Source: Oscillospiraceae bacterium (GTDB lineage: Bacteria > Bacillota_A > Clostridia > Oscillospirales > Ruminococcaceae). Taken from it: a stretch of 64,000 bases of DNA. Both the position numbers and the translations under genes were made by a program. The stretch is taken from assembly GCA_017523995.1 (NCBI GenBank), contig JAFWUX010000234.1:1-64000 (forward strand). The letters are read 5' to 3'. This document shows, piece after piece, positions 34,601-43,355 of the stretch (within the stretch, counting starts at the first letter, position 1; every line of letters begins with the position of its first letter). The notes under the pieces are model-generated. The model was not told where the DNA came from, did no database searches, and saw only the letters and a list, made by a program, of their open reading frames with translations.

Positions 34601-35872
34601 ATGGAATTGCTGCAGAAAACCGATCCGGAGATGCTCCGGTACTGGGTGTGGCTCTCGCTGGTGTTCGGCGCGGGCAGCTCCAAGCTCCTGCAGTATCTCG
34701 ATGCGGCAGATACGCCGCAGGAGGTCTATGAGAACGTGCAGGCAGGGCTCTATCATGACCTGCCGCAGTCTGCGCAGAAGGCGATGACGGCACATTCGAT
34801 CGGCGAGGCGGACAGCCTTGTCTATTTCTGCCGCAGTCACGAGATCGCGCTGCTGACGATTGACAGTGCCGACTATCCGTCGATTCTGCGCAATATCGGG
34901 ACGCCGCCTGTTCTGCTGACGGCGAAGGGCGATCTTTCGCTGCTCGAAAATCCGCTGTGCCTTGCCGTTGTCGGCACAAGGCATCCCTCGCCCTATACGG
35001 AGCGCGTGACGCAGCATATCGTCGGGGAGCTGAGCAAACGCGGGTTTGTCATCGTCAGCGGATTTGCAAAGGGCGTGGACGGCATCGCACACACCACCGC
35101 GCTGGAATACGGCGGCAAGACGATCGCCGTGCTCGGCTGCGGCATCAATGTCAACTATCCGCGGGAACATCAGGTTCTGCGTGACCGGATGATCTCCGGC
35201 GGAAACGGACTGCTGCTCTCGGAGTATATGCCGGGGACACAGCCTTTTCCGGCGAATTTTCCGCGCCGGAACCGGATCCTCAGCGGACTTTGCCACGCGA
35301 CTGCCGTCATGGAGGCGGCGGAACGCAGCGGATCGCTCAGCACGGCACAGTACGCGAACGATCAGGGACGCTATCTCTACTGCGTGCCGCCTGCGGATAT
35401 CTTTGATCCGCGCTATCAGGGCGTGGCATCGCTGCTGCGGGACGGTGCTTATCCGCTGCTGGGGTATGAGGATATCATGCTCTCGTATTACAGCCGGTTT
35501 CCGCAGTATATCACGCATCAGCAGGAACCGGATCTGCGCGATTCGGAACGGCTTGTCTACGCTGAAAACAAGCCGGAACCCAAACCGCTGCCTGCCGCAG
35601 AACCTGCAAAGGCAGCATCCGGCTCACCAATGCCTGTACCGGCGAAAACTGCACCGCCGGAACCGCAGGATGATGCAGCATCTCTGCCGGAAAGCGAAGA
35701 CGGCAGAGCCATTGTGCAGTATCTGCGCGAATGCGGTGAATCCTATGCGGATGATATCGCAGCAGCACTGGATATGGATCTTTCAACGCTGCTCGGCGAG
35801 CTGACCATGCTTGAGCTGGACGGCTTTGTGGAAACACTGTTCGGCAAGCATTACAGGGCAGCTGAGCGCTGA
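34601..35872 (+). CDS. dprA: DNA-processing protein DprA
   Basis: This protein of about 423 residues binds incoming single-stranded DNA and loads RecA during transformation. It has an N-terminal SAM-like helical part, a Rossmann-like core (VVGTRHPSPYTERVTQH, SGFAKGVDGIAHTTAL, AVLGCGINVNYPREH), a Pro/Ala-rich linker (about 318-365) and a C-terminal winged helix (AIVQYLRECGESYADDIAAAL). The start at 34601 has GGCGGTGACGG upstream; a longer frame would overlap the methylase gene without a ribosome site. Confidence 0.94.
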   Translation: MELLQKTDPEMLRYWVWLSLVFGAGSSKLLQYLDAADTPQEVYENVQAGLYHDLPQSAQKAMTAHSIGEADSLVYFCRSHEIALLTIDSADYPSILRNIGTPPVLLTAKGDLSLLENPLCLAVVGTRHPSPYTERVTQHIVGELSKRGFVIVSGFAKGVDGIAHTTALEYGGKTIAVLGCGINVNYPREHQVLRDRMISGGNGLLLSEYMPGTQPFPANFPRRNRILSGLCHATAVMEAAERSGSLSTAQYANDQGRYLYCVPPADIFDPRYQGVASLLRDGAYPLLGYEDIMLSYYSRFPQYITHQQEPDLRDSERLVYAENKPEPKPLPAAEPAKAASGSPMPVPAKTAPPEPQDDAASLPESEDGRAIVQYLRECGESYADDIAAALDMDLSTLLGELTMLELDGFVETLFGKHYRAAER

Positions 35873-35927
35873 TTTACGCAGATGATTTGACAATCGGGCG
35901 GAATGCCCGCGGGAAGGATTATTTACA

Positions 35928-38009
35928 ATGTCAGAACTTGTGATCGTTGAGTCGCCGGCAAAGGCGAAAACCATACAGAAATATCTCGGCTCCGGCTTTG
36001 AGGTTGTTGCTTCGATGGGTCATGTGCGCGATCTGCCGAAATCCAAGCTCAGCGTGGATATCGAGCACGATTTTGAGCCGACCTATATCGAAATGAAGGG
36101 CAAAGAGGATGTTATCAAGGATCTGAAATCGCGCGCAAAGAAAAGCTCGCGCGTCTGGCTCGCAACGGACCCGGACCGCGAGGGTGAAGCGATTTCGTGG
36201 CATCTGGCGCAGCTGCTCGGGCTCGATACCGAACAGAACAACCGCGTCGAGTTCAATGAGATCACCAAATCCGGTGTGCAGGCAGGTATGTCGCATCCGC
36301 ACAAGATCGACCTCGACCTTGTCAATGCGCAGCAGGCGCGCCGTATTCTCGACCGCATCGTCGGCTACCAGCTCAGCCCGTTCCTCTGGCGCAAAATCCG
36401 CCGCGGACTTTCCGCAGGCAGAGTGCAGTCGGTTGCGGTGCGTCTGGTTGTGGACAGAGAAAACGAGATCCGCGCATTCCAGCCGCGTGAATACTGGTCG
36501 ATCGACGCAAAGCTGACCGCGAAATCCTCGCGCAAGGTCTTTGCGGCACATCTCGCAGAGGTGGACGGCAAAAAGGCGGAGCTCGCATCCGGCGAGGATG
36601 CAGACAAGATTCTCAAGTCGCTCGAGGGCGCTGATTTCATCGTGAAATCGGTGAAAAAGCGCGTCACCAGCAGACAGCCCGCACCGCCGTTCATCACCTC
36701 GACGCTCCAGCAGGAGGCATCCCGCAGAATGGGCTTTCAGGCGCGCCGCACGATGAAAGCGGCACAGGAGCTCTATGAAGGCGTGGAAATCCCCGAGCTC
36801 GGCGCAGTCGGTCTGATCACCTATATGCGTACCGACAGCCTGCGTATCTCCGATGAGGCGAAGGCTGCGGCGGCTGATTATATCAGAGACGCCTACGGCA
36901 AGCAGTATCTCCCGGCGACACCGCGTACCTTCAAGACCAAGAAGGGCGCACAGGACGCGCACGAAGCGATCCGTCCCTCGATGCCGAATCTGACGCCGGA
37001 GCAGGTCAAGAACAGCCTGACCACCGATCAGTACAAGCTCTATAAGCTGATCTGGGAGCGCTTCATCGCGAGCCAGATGGCAAACTGCCAGCTCGATACC
37101 ATGTCCGCGGATATCACCGCGAACAACTGCCTGTTCCGCGCATCCGGCTACAGCGTCAAGTTCGACGGCTTCACAAAGCTCTATGTCGAGGCAAAGGACG
37201 GCGCGCAGAACGATGAGGATAACAAGGAGCTGCCGCCGCTGACTGAGGGCGATCCGCTGAAGGTGAAATCTCTCGACGGCAACCAGCACTTCACGCAGCC
37301 GCCCTCCCGCTATACCGAAGCAACGCTGATCAAGGCGCTCGAGGAGAACGGCATCGGCAGACCTTCGACCTATGCGGCAACGGTCAGCACGATTCTCTCG
37401 CGCATGTATGTCGAGCGCGACGGCAAGCAGCTCAAGCCGACCTCGCTCGGTGAGGTCACCACGGAGCTGATGAAGGATCAGTTCAAGCAGATTGTCGATG
37501 TCAAGTTCACGGCGGATATGGAATCCGATCTGGACGGCGTTGAGCAGGGAAAGACCGACTGGGTGGAGTCCCTGCGCAAGTTCTACGATAATTTCGAGAA
37601 AACACTCGCAAATGCGGAAAAAGCAATGGACGGCAAGCGTCTGCGCGTGCCGGACGAGGAGACCGACGAGGTCTGCGATGTCTGCGGCAAGCCGATGGTC
37701 ATCAAGATCGGCAGATTCGGCAAGTTCCTTGCATGCTCCGGATTTCCGGAGTGCCGCAATACCAAGAAGATCGTCACGCCGACAAAGGGCTTCTGCCCGA
37801 TCTGCGGCAAGAAGATCATCCTGAAAAAATCCAAGAAGGGCCGCAGCTTCTACGGCTGCGAGGGCTATCCGGAGTGCAACTTCATGACATGGAGCACGCC
37901 GGTCGAGGACCGCTGCCCGAAGTGCAAGAATACGCTGTTCAAAAAGGGCGGCAGATCCGGCAAGCTCGTTTGTGAAAAGCCGGGTTGCGGCTACGAGAGA
38001 CCGCTGTGA
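35928..38009 (+). CDS. topA: DNA topoisomerase I
   Basis: This 693-residue type IA enzyme relaxes negative supercoils. The TOPRIM domain (about 1-135) begins VIVESPAKAKTIQKYLG and holds DPDREGEAISWH. Catalytic Tyr299 lies in GLITYMRTDS. Three C-terminal zinc-finger modules follow (CDVCGKPM, CPICGKKI, CPKCKNTL). Length is normal. The dprA-topA-trmFO order is widely conserved in Firmicutes. Confidence 0.97.
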   Translation: MSELVIVESPAKAKTIQKYLGSGFEVVASMGHVRDLPKSKLSVDIEHDFEPTYIEMKGKEDVIKDLKSRAKKSSRVWLATDPDREGEAISWHLAQLLGLDTEQNNRVEFNEITKSGVQAGMSHPHKIDLDLVNAQQARRILDRIVGYQLSPFLWRKIRRGLSAGRVQSVAVRLVVDRENEIRAFQPREYWSIDAKLTAKSSRKVFAAHLAEVDGKKAELASGEDADKILKSLEGADFIVKSVKKRVTSRQPAPPFITSTLQQEASRRMGFQARRTMKAAQELYEGVEIPELGAVGLITYMRTDSLRISDEAKAAAADYIRDAYGKQYLPATPRTFKTKKGAQDAHEAIRPSMPNLTPEQVKNSLTTDQYKLYKLIWERFIASQMANCQLDTMSADITANNCLFRASGYSVKFDGFTKLYVEAKDGAQNDEDNKELPPLTEGDPLKVKSLDGNQHFTQPPSRYTEATLIKALEENGIGRPSTYAATVSTILSRMYVERDGKQLKPTSLGEVTTELMKDQFKQIVDVKFTADMESDLDGVEQGKTDWVESLRKFYDNFEKTLANAEKAMDGKRLRVPDEETDEVCDVCGKPMVIKIGRFGKFLACSGFPECRNTKKIVTPTKGFCPICGKKIILKKSKKGRSFYGCEGYPECNFMTWSTPVEDRCPKCKNTLFKKGGRSGKLVCEKPGCGYERPL

Positions 38010-39319
38010 GCACGGTGCAGATCATCGGGGCGGGCATGGCGGGCTGCGAGGCTGCATGGGCGGTCGCGCAGGCAGGGATTCCTGTCACGCTCTATGAGAT
38101 GAAGCCGCAGAAGTATTCGCCGGCGCATCATTCGCCGGATTTTGCGGAGCTCGTCTGCTCCAACTCGCTGAAAGCATCGCGCATCGACTCTGCGGCAGGT
38201 CTGCTCAAAGAGGAGATGCGGCGGCTCGGCTCGCTGCTCGTTCCCTGCGCGGAGGCTTGCGCCGTCGAGGCGGGCGGTGCGCTCGCTGTGGACAGAGATC
38301 AGTTCTCGCAGCTTGTCACGGAGAAGATTCGCTCGCACCCGAATATCACGGTGGTCAATCAGGAAATCTGCGCGATTCCCGAGGGCGATGTCATCATCGC
38401 GACAGGTCCGCTGACTTCCGATGCGCTGCACGGTCCGATCGCGGAACTGACAGGGCAGTCGCTCTATTTCTATGACGCGGCGGCTCCGATTGTCACCGGC
38501 GAAAGCGTCTCGATGGATAAGGCGTTTTATGCGTCACGCTACGGCAAGGGGACTGCCGATTATCTGAACTGTCCCATGACAAAAGAGGAATATCTCGCGT
38601 TTTATGATGCGCTGATTCATGCGGAATCGGCGCCGCTCCACGATTTTGAACAGGAGGCGCTGCGCGTCTATGAGGGATGCATGCCCGTTGAGGTGCTTGC
38701 AAAGCGCGGCGAGGATGCGATCCGCTACGGCATGATGAAGCCCGTCGGGCTGACTGATCCGCACACCGGAAAGCGTCCCTATGCTGTTCTGCAGCTCCGT
38801 AAGGAGAACCGTGAGGGCACGCTCTGGAATCTCGTCGGATTCCAGACAAATCTCAAATGGGGCGAGCAAAAGCGCGTATTTTCGATGATTCCGGGGCTGG
38901 AACACGCGGAGTTTGTCCGCTACGGCGTCATGCACCGGAACAGCTTTCTCGATTCGCCGAAGCTGCTCGACAAGACCTATGCGCTGCGCAAGGAGCCGCG
39001 CATCCGGTTTGCAGGGCAGATGACCGGCGTGGAAGGCTATATGGAATCCGCAGGCAGCGGCATTCTCGCAGGGCTCAATGCGGTCAGGGCGATCAAAGGT
39101 GAAGCACCGCTGATTCTGCCGCCGGAGACCATGCTCGGCGCGCTGACTGCCTACATCACCGATCCTTATCAGGAGAATCTGCAGCCGATGGGCGCGAACA
39201 TGGGCATCCTGCCGATGCTCGATCAGAAATTCCGCGGCAAGGACGGCAAGCAGAAAAAATATCAGGCATATGCAGACCGTGCGCTCGCTGCGCTGGATGC
39301 ATGCATCACAGCAAACTGA
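38006..39319 (+). CDS. trmFO: tRNA (uracil-54 C5)-methyltransferase, folate-dependent
   Basis: This protein of about 437 residues makes ribothymidine at position 54 of tRNA from methylenetetrahydrofolate and FAD. It opens with the dinucleotide fold IIGAGMAGCEAAW, has the conserved AELVCSNSLKA with its catalytic-site cysteine, and ends with the FAD loop GVEGYMESAGSGILAGLNA. A GTG start at 38006 overlaps the topA stop (GTGA), coupling translation. Starts further upstream would read inside the topA zinc finger. Confidence 0.95.
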   Translation: MSTVQIIGAGMAGCEAAWAVAQAGIPVTLYEMKPQKYSPAHHSPDFAELVCSNSLKASRIDSAAGLLKEEMRRLGSLLVPCAEACAVEAGGALAVDRDQFSQLVTEKIRSHPNITVVNQEICAIPEGDVIIATGPLTSDALHGPIAELTGQSLYFYDAAAPIVTGESVSMDKAFYASRYGKGTADYLNCPMTKEEYLAFYDALIHAESAPLHDFEQEALRVYEGCMPVEVLAKRGEDAIRYGMMKPVGLTDPHTGKRPYAVLQLRKENREGTLWNLVGFQTNLKWGEQKRVFSMIPGLEHAEFVRYGVMHRNSFLDSPKLLDKTYALRKEPRIRFAGQMTGVEGYMESAGSGILAGLNAVRAIKGEAPLILPPETMLGALTAYITDPYQENLQPMGANMGILPMLDQKFRGKDGKQKKYQAYADRALAALDACITAN

Positions 39320-39332
39320 CAGGAGCAGCAGC

Positions 39333-39722
39333 ATGAAATTCAATGCGCTGATTCCGGAGCTGACTGTGACGGATCTGGAACGCAGCAGGGCATTTTATGT
39401 CGGCGTTCTCGGGTTTCGGATCGAATATGAGCGCCCCGAAAACCAGTTTCTGTTTCTCTCGCGTGAGCGGATTCAGCTCATGCTGGAGGAGGAGAACGGG
39501 CACTGGAGCGTCGGCGAACTGCGCTATCCGTTCGGCAGGGGGATCAATTTTGAGATGACTGTTTCGGATGTGGATGCGCTGTACAGGGCGGTGCTGGATG
39601 CCGGTATTACACCGTTCCGTGAGCTGACTGTCAGCCGCTACCGGAGCGGGGATGCGGACATCGTGCAGAAGGAATTTCTCGTGCAGGATCCTGACGGCTA
39701 TCTGCTGCGGTTTACCGATTGA
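39333..39722 (+). CDS. VOC/glyoxalase-family protein, bleomycin-resistance-like
   Basis: This protein of about 129 residues has two beta-alpha-beta-beta-beta units. PELTVTDLERSRAFYVGVLGF opens the first and LVQDPDGYLLRF closes the second. The pattern RIQLMLEE and the lack of clear glyoxalase metal ligands bring it nearest to bleomycin-binding proteins, which sequester a ligand as dimers. AGGAG precedes the start at 39333. It follows trmFO by 13 bases. The ligand is unknown and antibiotic resistance should not be assumed. Confidence 0.8.
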   Translation: MKFNALIPELTVTDLERSRAFYVGVLGFRIEYERPENQFLFLSRERIQLMLEEENGHWSVGELRYPFGRGINFEMTVSDVDALYRAVLDAGITPFRELTVSRYRSGDADIVQKEFLVQDPDGYLLRFTD

Positions 39723-39740
39723 AATGAGCAAGAGGATATT

Positions 39741-40331
39741 ATGATTCGGTTCAACGGATGTATGGAAGACATCAAAACCTATCAGACCGGCGAGCTGCCG
39801 GAGCTTGCAGTCAGAATCGAAACGCCGCGCACCGTTGACGATACCATGAAGCATGCCGCGCCGATCGCTGCGGTGCTTTGTCTGGTCATGAGCCTGACGG
39901 TGTTCGCGAAAGTGTTTTTTGCAAGGGCTGCGATCGCGCCGGCTGCGGTTGTGATCGGGTTTTTGATCGGGCTTGCGCTGGTGATCGTGCATGAGCTGCT
40001 GCATGCGGTCGTCTATCCGAAAGCGGCTTCCGTCACGGTCGGGAAGTTAAAAGGAAAACTGATATTTGTTGCGCTGGCATCCTATCCGATGTTAAGAGCG
40101 CGGTTTATCCTGATGTGCCTGCTGCCGTTTGTGCTCGGGCTTGTGCCGCTGGCGGTTTTCGTGCTCAGTCCGGCTGACGCAGAATGGCTGAACGGGATGA
40201 CATTCGGTATGGCATGCGTCGGGATGATCTCACCGTTTCCTGATGTTTATAATGTCCTTACGGTGCTGCGCAAGGCAAAGCGGACGGACTGCATCATGTT
40301 TTATCAGGATGATCTCTATAAGATCGGATAA
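39741..40331 (+). CDS. DUF3267-like membrane protein with HELLH motif
   Basis: This 196-residue protein has about four membrane helices. HELLHAVVYP in the second helix has the HExxH form of zinc metalloproteases, as in DUF3267 family proteins distantly related to M50/site-2 proteases. A third ligand is not obvious; the Asp in SPFPDVYNVL near the last helix is a candidate. No substrate is known. The gene lies 18 bases after the VOC gene, on the same strand. Confidence 0.75.
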   Translation: MIRFNGCMEDIKTYQTGELPELAVRIETPRTVDDTMKHAAPIAAVLCLVMSLTVFAKVFFARAAIAPAAVVIGFLIGLALVIVHELLHAVVYPKAASVTVGKLKGKLIFVALASYPMLRARFILMCLLPFVLGLVPLAVFVLSPADAEWLNGMTFGMACVGMISPFPDVYNVLTVLRKAKRTDCIMFYQDDLYKIG

Positions 40332-40352
40332 AACGGAAAGGACGGTGCCTCC

Positions 40353-41018
40353 ATGGAACAAAAGGAATACAGAATTCCGCTGCGGTATCGGTTCGGGGAG
40401 TTCCGCGCTTCGCAGCTGCCGCAGGAGGGCGAGGCAATCTGCTTCCGCACAACGTCCTATGATTTTCTCGAGTACACGCATCCGGAATTCGGGCGGGAGA
40501 TTCGCGTCTATCATGTTCCGGCGGATGCGGAGCTGCTTGCGATGTATCAGGAGGACGGGGCGCTGCTCTGGATTTCATTCTTTGACGGTGACCGCCGCTA
40601 TGCGTATTTTGCCGATCTTCCGTTCGACGGACTCATTGACGATGATATAATACGGCTGCGGCTTGCAGCGATGCAGCTTGTCAGGGATATACCCGTTTCA
40701 CGGCTGTTCTTTGAGTCATTCTTTGACGGCGAAGGAGCGGACTTTGCGCTGAAAATCGGGACACAGGCGGATCTGGCGGAGATCCGCGGACGCTACGGCG
40801 ACGATACCGGTGCGGTGAACAATTCGGGTGAATATCCCTCTAAATGGCGCATTCCCTGCGATACCGACCGGTTCCGGATTCTGCTGCTCTGCAGCCAAAA
40901 CAGCGGTGAGCGCTTTCGGGAGACTGTCAGCATCATGACAAAACAGATCACGGACGCACTGGTGCCGAAGCTCAATAAGGCGCCCGATTTCCGCGTTATT
41001 GATGCGGAATATGATTGA
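40353..41018 (+). CDS. protein of unknown function
   Basis: I do not recognise this 221-residue soluble protein. It is acidic with many aromatic residues; the first half looks beta-rich (YRIPLRYRFGEFRASQLP), and the second has helices and a conserved-looking NNSGEYPSKWRIP loop. A GGAAAGGACGG site precedes the ATG. It is the last gene before the leader of plsX. Confidence 0.75.
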   Translation: MEQKEYRIPLRYRFGEFRASQLPQEGEAICFRTTSYDFLEYTHPEFGREIRVYHVPADAELLAMYQEDGALLWISFFDGDRRYAYFADLPFDGLIDDDIIRLRLAAMQLVRDIPVSRLFFESFFDGEGADFALKIGTQADLAEIRGRYGDDTGAVNNSGEYPSKWRIPCDTDRFRILLLCSQNSGERFRETVSIMTKQITDALVPKLNKAPDFRVIDAEYD

Positions 41019-41030
41019 AACGAATGGTTC

Positions 41031-41110
41031 CTGTTTTGGGAAACGCTGCACGGAGACGTACAACCTTTCCCAAAGCGGTAATCAAATGATAGTTGTACGG
41101 CGGCACTGCC
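41031..41110 (+). ncRNA. possible H-type pseudoknot in plsX leader
   Basis: A 13-pair stem (41031-41043 with 41066-41078, nine Watson-Crick pairs at its core plus G-U pairs) encloses the left arm of a second 8-bp stem (41057-41064, CGTACAAC). Its right arm (41092-41099, GTTGTACG) lies beyond the first stem. This order is that of an H-type pseudoknot. A small hairpin CGGCACTGCCG (41100-41110) and the GGAAAGGAG ribosome site follow. It may control plsX translation. It fits no class I recognise. Confidence 0.5.
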
Positions 41111-41132
41111 GTCAGACGGAAAGGAGCTTATT

Positions 41133-42146
41133 ATGCGTATTATTCTCGATGCGATGGGCGGCGACAATGCGCCGCTGAGTCCGCTGGAGGGTGCTGCAAG
41201 AGCAGTCCGCGAGCTTGGAGTCGAGGTCACGCTCAGCGGTGACGAAAACAAAATCCGCGCACTTGCAAAGGAGCACGAAATCGCACTGGACGGCATTTCC
41301 TTCCTGCACACTGAGGAAGTCATCACAATGGAGGATCAGCCGACTGAGGTGGTCAAATCCAAGAAGGGATGCTCGATGGCAGTCGGTCTGCAGGCACTTG
41401 CAGACGGCGAGGGCGATGCATTCGTCTCCGCCGGAAACTCCGGTGCGCTGCTCGTCGGTGCAACGATGATCCCGCGCAGAATCAAGGGCATCAAGCGTGC
41501 AGCAATGGCGCCGCTGCTCCCGACCTCTTCCGGGCATGCAATCCTGATGGACGGCGGTGCGAACCTTGAGTGCAGACCGGAAATGCTCGAGCAGTTCGGC
41601 ATCATGGGCAGCATTTATATGGATAAGGTCATGGAGATCAACAACCCGAGAGTCGCGCTTATCAACAACGGCGCCGAGGAGTGCAAGGGCAGAGAGCTCG
41701 AGCAGGAAAGCTATAAGCTCCTCGAGCAGAGCGATGTCAACTTCATCGGCAACATTGAGGCGCGGGATATCCCCAGCGGCACCGCGGATGTGCTTGTCAC
41801 AGACGGCTTCACCGGCAATATCGTCCTCAAGCTCTATGAGGGACTGGGCAAGTTCTTCGGCGGAAAGCTCAAGGAGATGTTCTCCGGCGCGGGCAAGATC
41901 GGCGCGCTGTTTATGATGGATAAGATCAACGATTTCAAGGATTCGTTTGACTATAAAAAGGTCGGCGGCGCAGTGCTGCTCGGCATCTCAAAGCCGGTGA
42001 TCAAGGCACACGGCAGCTCGGACGGCGAGGCATTCTTCCACGCAATCCGGCAGGCGAAAAACTGCGTGGACGGCAAAATCTGCGAGACGATCATCGCGGC
42101 GCTTGCTTCGCGCAAGGGCAGGGAAAAGGCAGAGCAGGCAGAGTGA
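41133..42146 (+). CDS. plsX: phosphate acyltransferase PlsX
   Basis: This 337-residue soluble enzyme converts acyl-ACP to acyl-phosphate, the donor for PlsY in phospholipid synthesis. It starts IILDAMGGDNAPLSPLEGA and shows SAGNSGALLVGA, LMDGGANLECRPE and DGFTGNIVLKL as expected. In many Firmicutes plsX is followed by acpP and rnc; here acpP is absent and rnc follows after 83 bases. Confidence 0.96.
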   Translation: MRIILDAMGGDNAPLSPLEGAARAVRELGVEVTLSGDENKIRALAKEHEIALDGISFLHTEEVITMEDQPTEVVKSKKGCSMAVGLQALADGEGDAFVSAGNSGALLVGATMIPRRIKGIKRAAMAPLLPTSSGHAILMDGGANLECRPEMLEQFGIMGSIYMDKVMEINNPRVALINNGAEECKGRELEQESYKLLEQSDVNFIGNIEARDIPSGTADVLVTDGFTGNIVLKLYEGLGKFFGGKLKEMFSGAGKIGALFMMDKINDFKDSFDYKKVGGAVLLGISKPVIKAHGSSDGEAFFHAIRQAKNCVDGKICETIIAALASRKGREKAEQAE

Positions 42147-42147
42147 T

Positions 42148-42198
42148 TCTGCTGCGCTGTATACGTGAAATATCAGCAGATGCGTTTGTTTGCATCTG
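42148..42198 (+). other. alternative hairpins between plsX and rnc
   Basis: TCTGCTG (42148-42154) can pair with CAGCAGA (42174-42180). The overlapping CAGATGC (42177-42183) can instead pair with GCATCTG (42192-42198). The two are mutually exclusive, so this may be an RNase III processing or control site. There is no T-run. Confidence 0.4.
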
Positions 42199-42229
42199 AG
42201 AGCAATCCTGTGTAAAGGGGAACGATTCC

Positions 42230-42922
42230 ATGAAAGTGAAACCACAAACGGAGCTGGAAGAAAAGATCGGCTACCATTTCAAAGATGCGGCACTGCTCAC
42301 CGAGGCGCTCTGTCATTCCTCCTATGCGAATGAGAAGCGCGGTGCTCTGCGCTGCAACGAAAGACTGGAATTTCTCGGAGACAGCGTGCTTTCGATTGTT
42401 GTCTCCAATCACCTGTTCCGCAACTGCACGGAGCTGCCCGAGGGCGAGCTGACAAAGATCCGCGCATCGCTTGTCTGCGAAAAGTCGCTGTTTGAGTGGG
42501 CAAAGGTCATCGGGCTCGGGGATTTTCTCCTGCTCGGTCACGGCGAGGATCAGTCCGGCGGCAGAACCCGTCCCTCAATCCTCTCCGATGCGTTTGAAGC
42601 AGTCATTGCGGCGATGTTCTTAGACGGCGGCATGGATGCCGTCACGCCCTATATCCTGCGGTTTCTGCCGGAGCATTTTGACCGCCCCTCGGAGGCGTTT
42701 CACGATTACAAAACCGCGCTGCAGGAGGTCATTCAGCAGAATCCTGAGGAGCGCGTCGAATATGTGCTCGTCGGCGAGGAAGGACCCGATCACGCAAAGC
42801 AGTTCCGCATGGAGGTCCGCCTCAATTCCAATGTGATCGGCAGAGGCGTCGGCAAATCGAAGAAGATCGCCGAGCAGATGGCGGCGAAGGAAGCCCTGAT
42901 GCTGATGGGAGAGAAAGTATAA
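42230..42922 (+). CDS. rnc: ribonuclease III
   Basis: This 230-residue endonuclease cuts double-stranded RNA in rRNA maturation. The signature ERLEFLGDSVLS holds the metal-binding acidic residues, and SDAFEAVIAAMFLD holds the second set. A double-stranded RNA-binding domain (about 155-228) ends with KKIAEQMAAKEAL. AAAGGGG precedes the ATG. The stop overlaps the next start (TAATG). Confidence 0.96.
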   Translation: MKVKPQTELEEKIGYHFKDAALLTEALCHSSYANEKRGALRCNERLEFLGDSVLSIVVSNHLFRNCTELPEGELTKIRASLVCEKSLFEWAKVIGLGDFLLLGHGEDQSGGRTRPSILSDAFEAVIAAMFLDGGMDAVTPYILRFLPEHFDRPSEAFHDYKTALQEVIQQNPEERVEYVLVGEEGPDHAKQFRMEVRLNSNVIGRGVGKSKKIAEQMAAKEALMLMGEKV

Positions 42923-43320
42923 TGAATATTTATGCTGAGCGTGACAGCGTCTGCATGGGCGATGATGTCACCGCACCGAATGAGGCTGATCTCGAGACGA
43001 ACGATCAGATGCTGCTCTCTGCGTTCATGGCATCTGTGGCGGAGTATGTGCCGGAGATGGAAGACGTCATCTGGACGGTGCATGAGAAGAATCGGCGCGG
43101 CAGCGTAATCGCGCTGCTGATTTCCGCTGAAGGCAGCAGAACCTACAGCGTCGCGCTGCAGCGGAAAGACTGCCCGATGAAAAACGCAGGCTTTGACAGC
43201 ATCTTCTGCCGGTATTTTTATCCGGATATGCTCGATTTGAAAGCGATCGGCGGCAATCTGAGCTTCAAGGAAAAGGTGCTGAAATTTATCAGTCAGGAAC
43301 AGGAACGCGAAACCGGATGA
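42922..43320 (+). CDS. small conserved-context protein of unknown function
   Basis: This 132-residue acidic protein starts on the last base of the rnc stop codon. It has an alpha-beta look with ENDQ-rich N-terminus and two Cys in the second half. I do not recognise a family. Translational coupling to rnc and position before smc suggest that it is expressed with them. Confidence 0.78.
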   Translation: MNIYAERDSVCMGDDVTAPNEADLETNDQMLLSAFMASVAEYVPEMEDVIWTVHEKNRRGSVIALLISAEGSRTYSVALQRKDCPMKNAGFDSIFCRYFYPDMLDLKAIGGNLSFKEKVLKFISQEQERETG

Positions 43321-43355
43321 TCCGTATTTTTGACAGATCATGATGAGGATAACAG

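Noticed and set aside
39333..39722. Bleomycin resistance gene
   Set aside because: The fold resembles the family, but VOC proteins have many roles, and housekeeping context gives no support for resistance.
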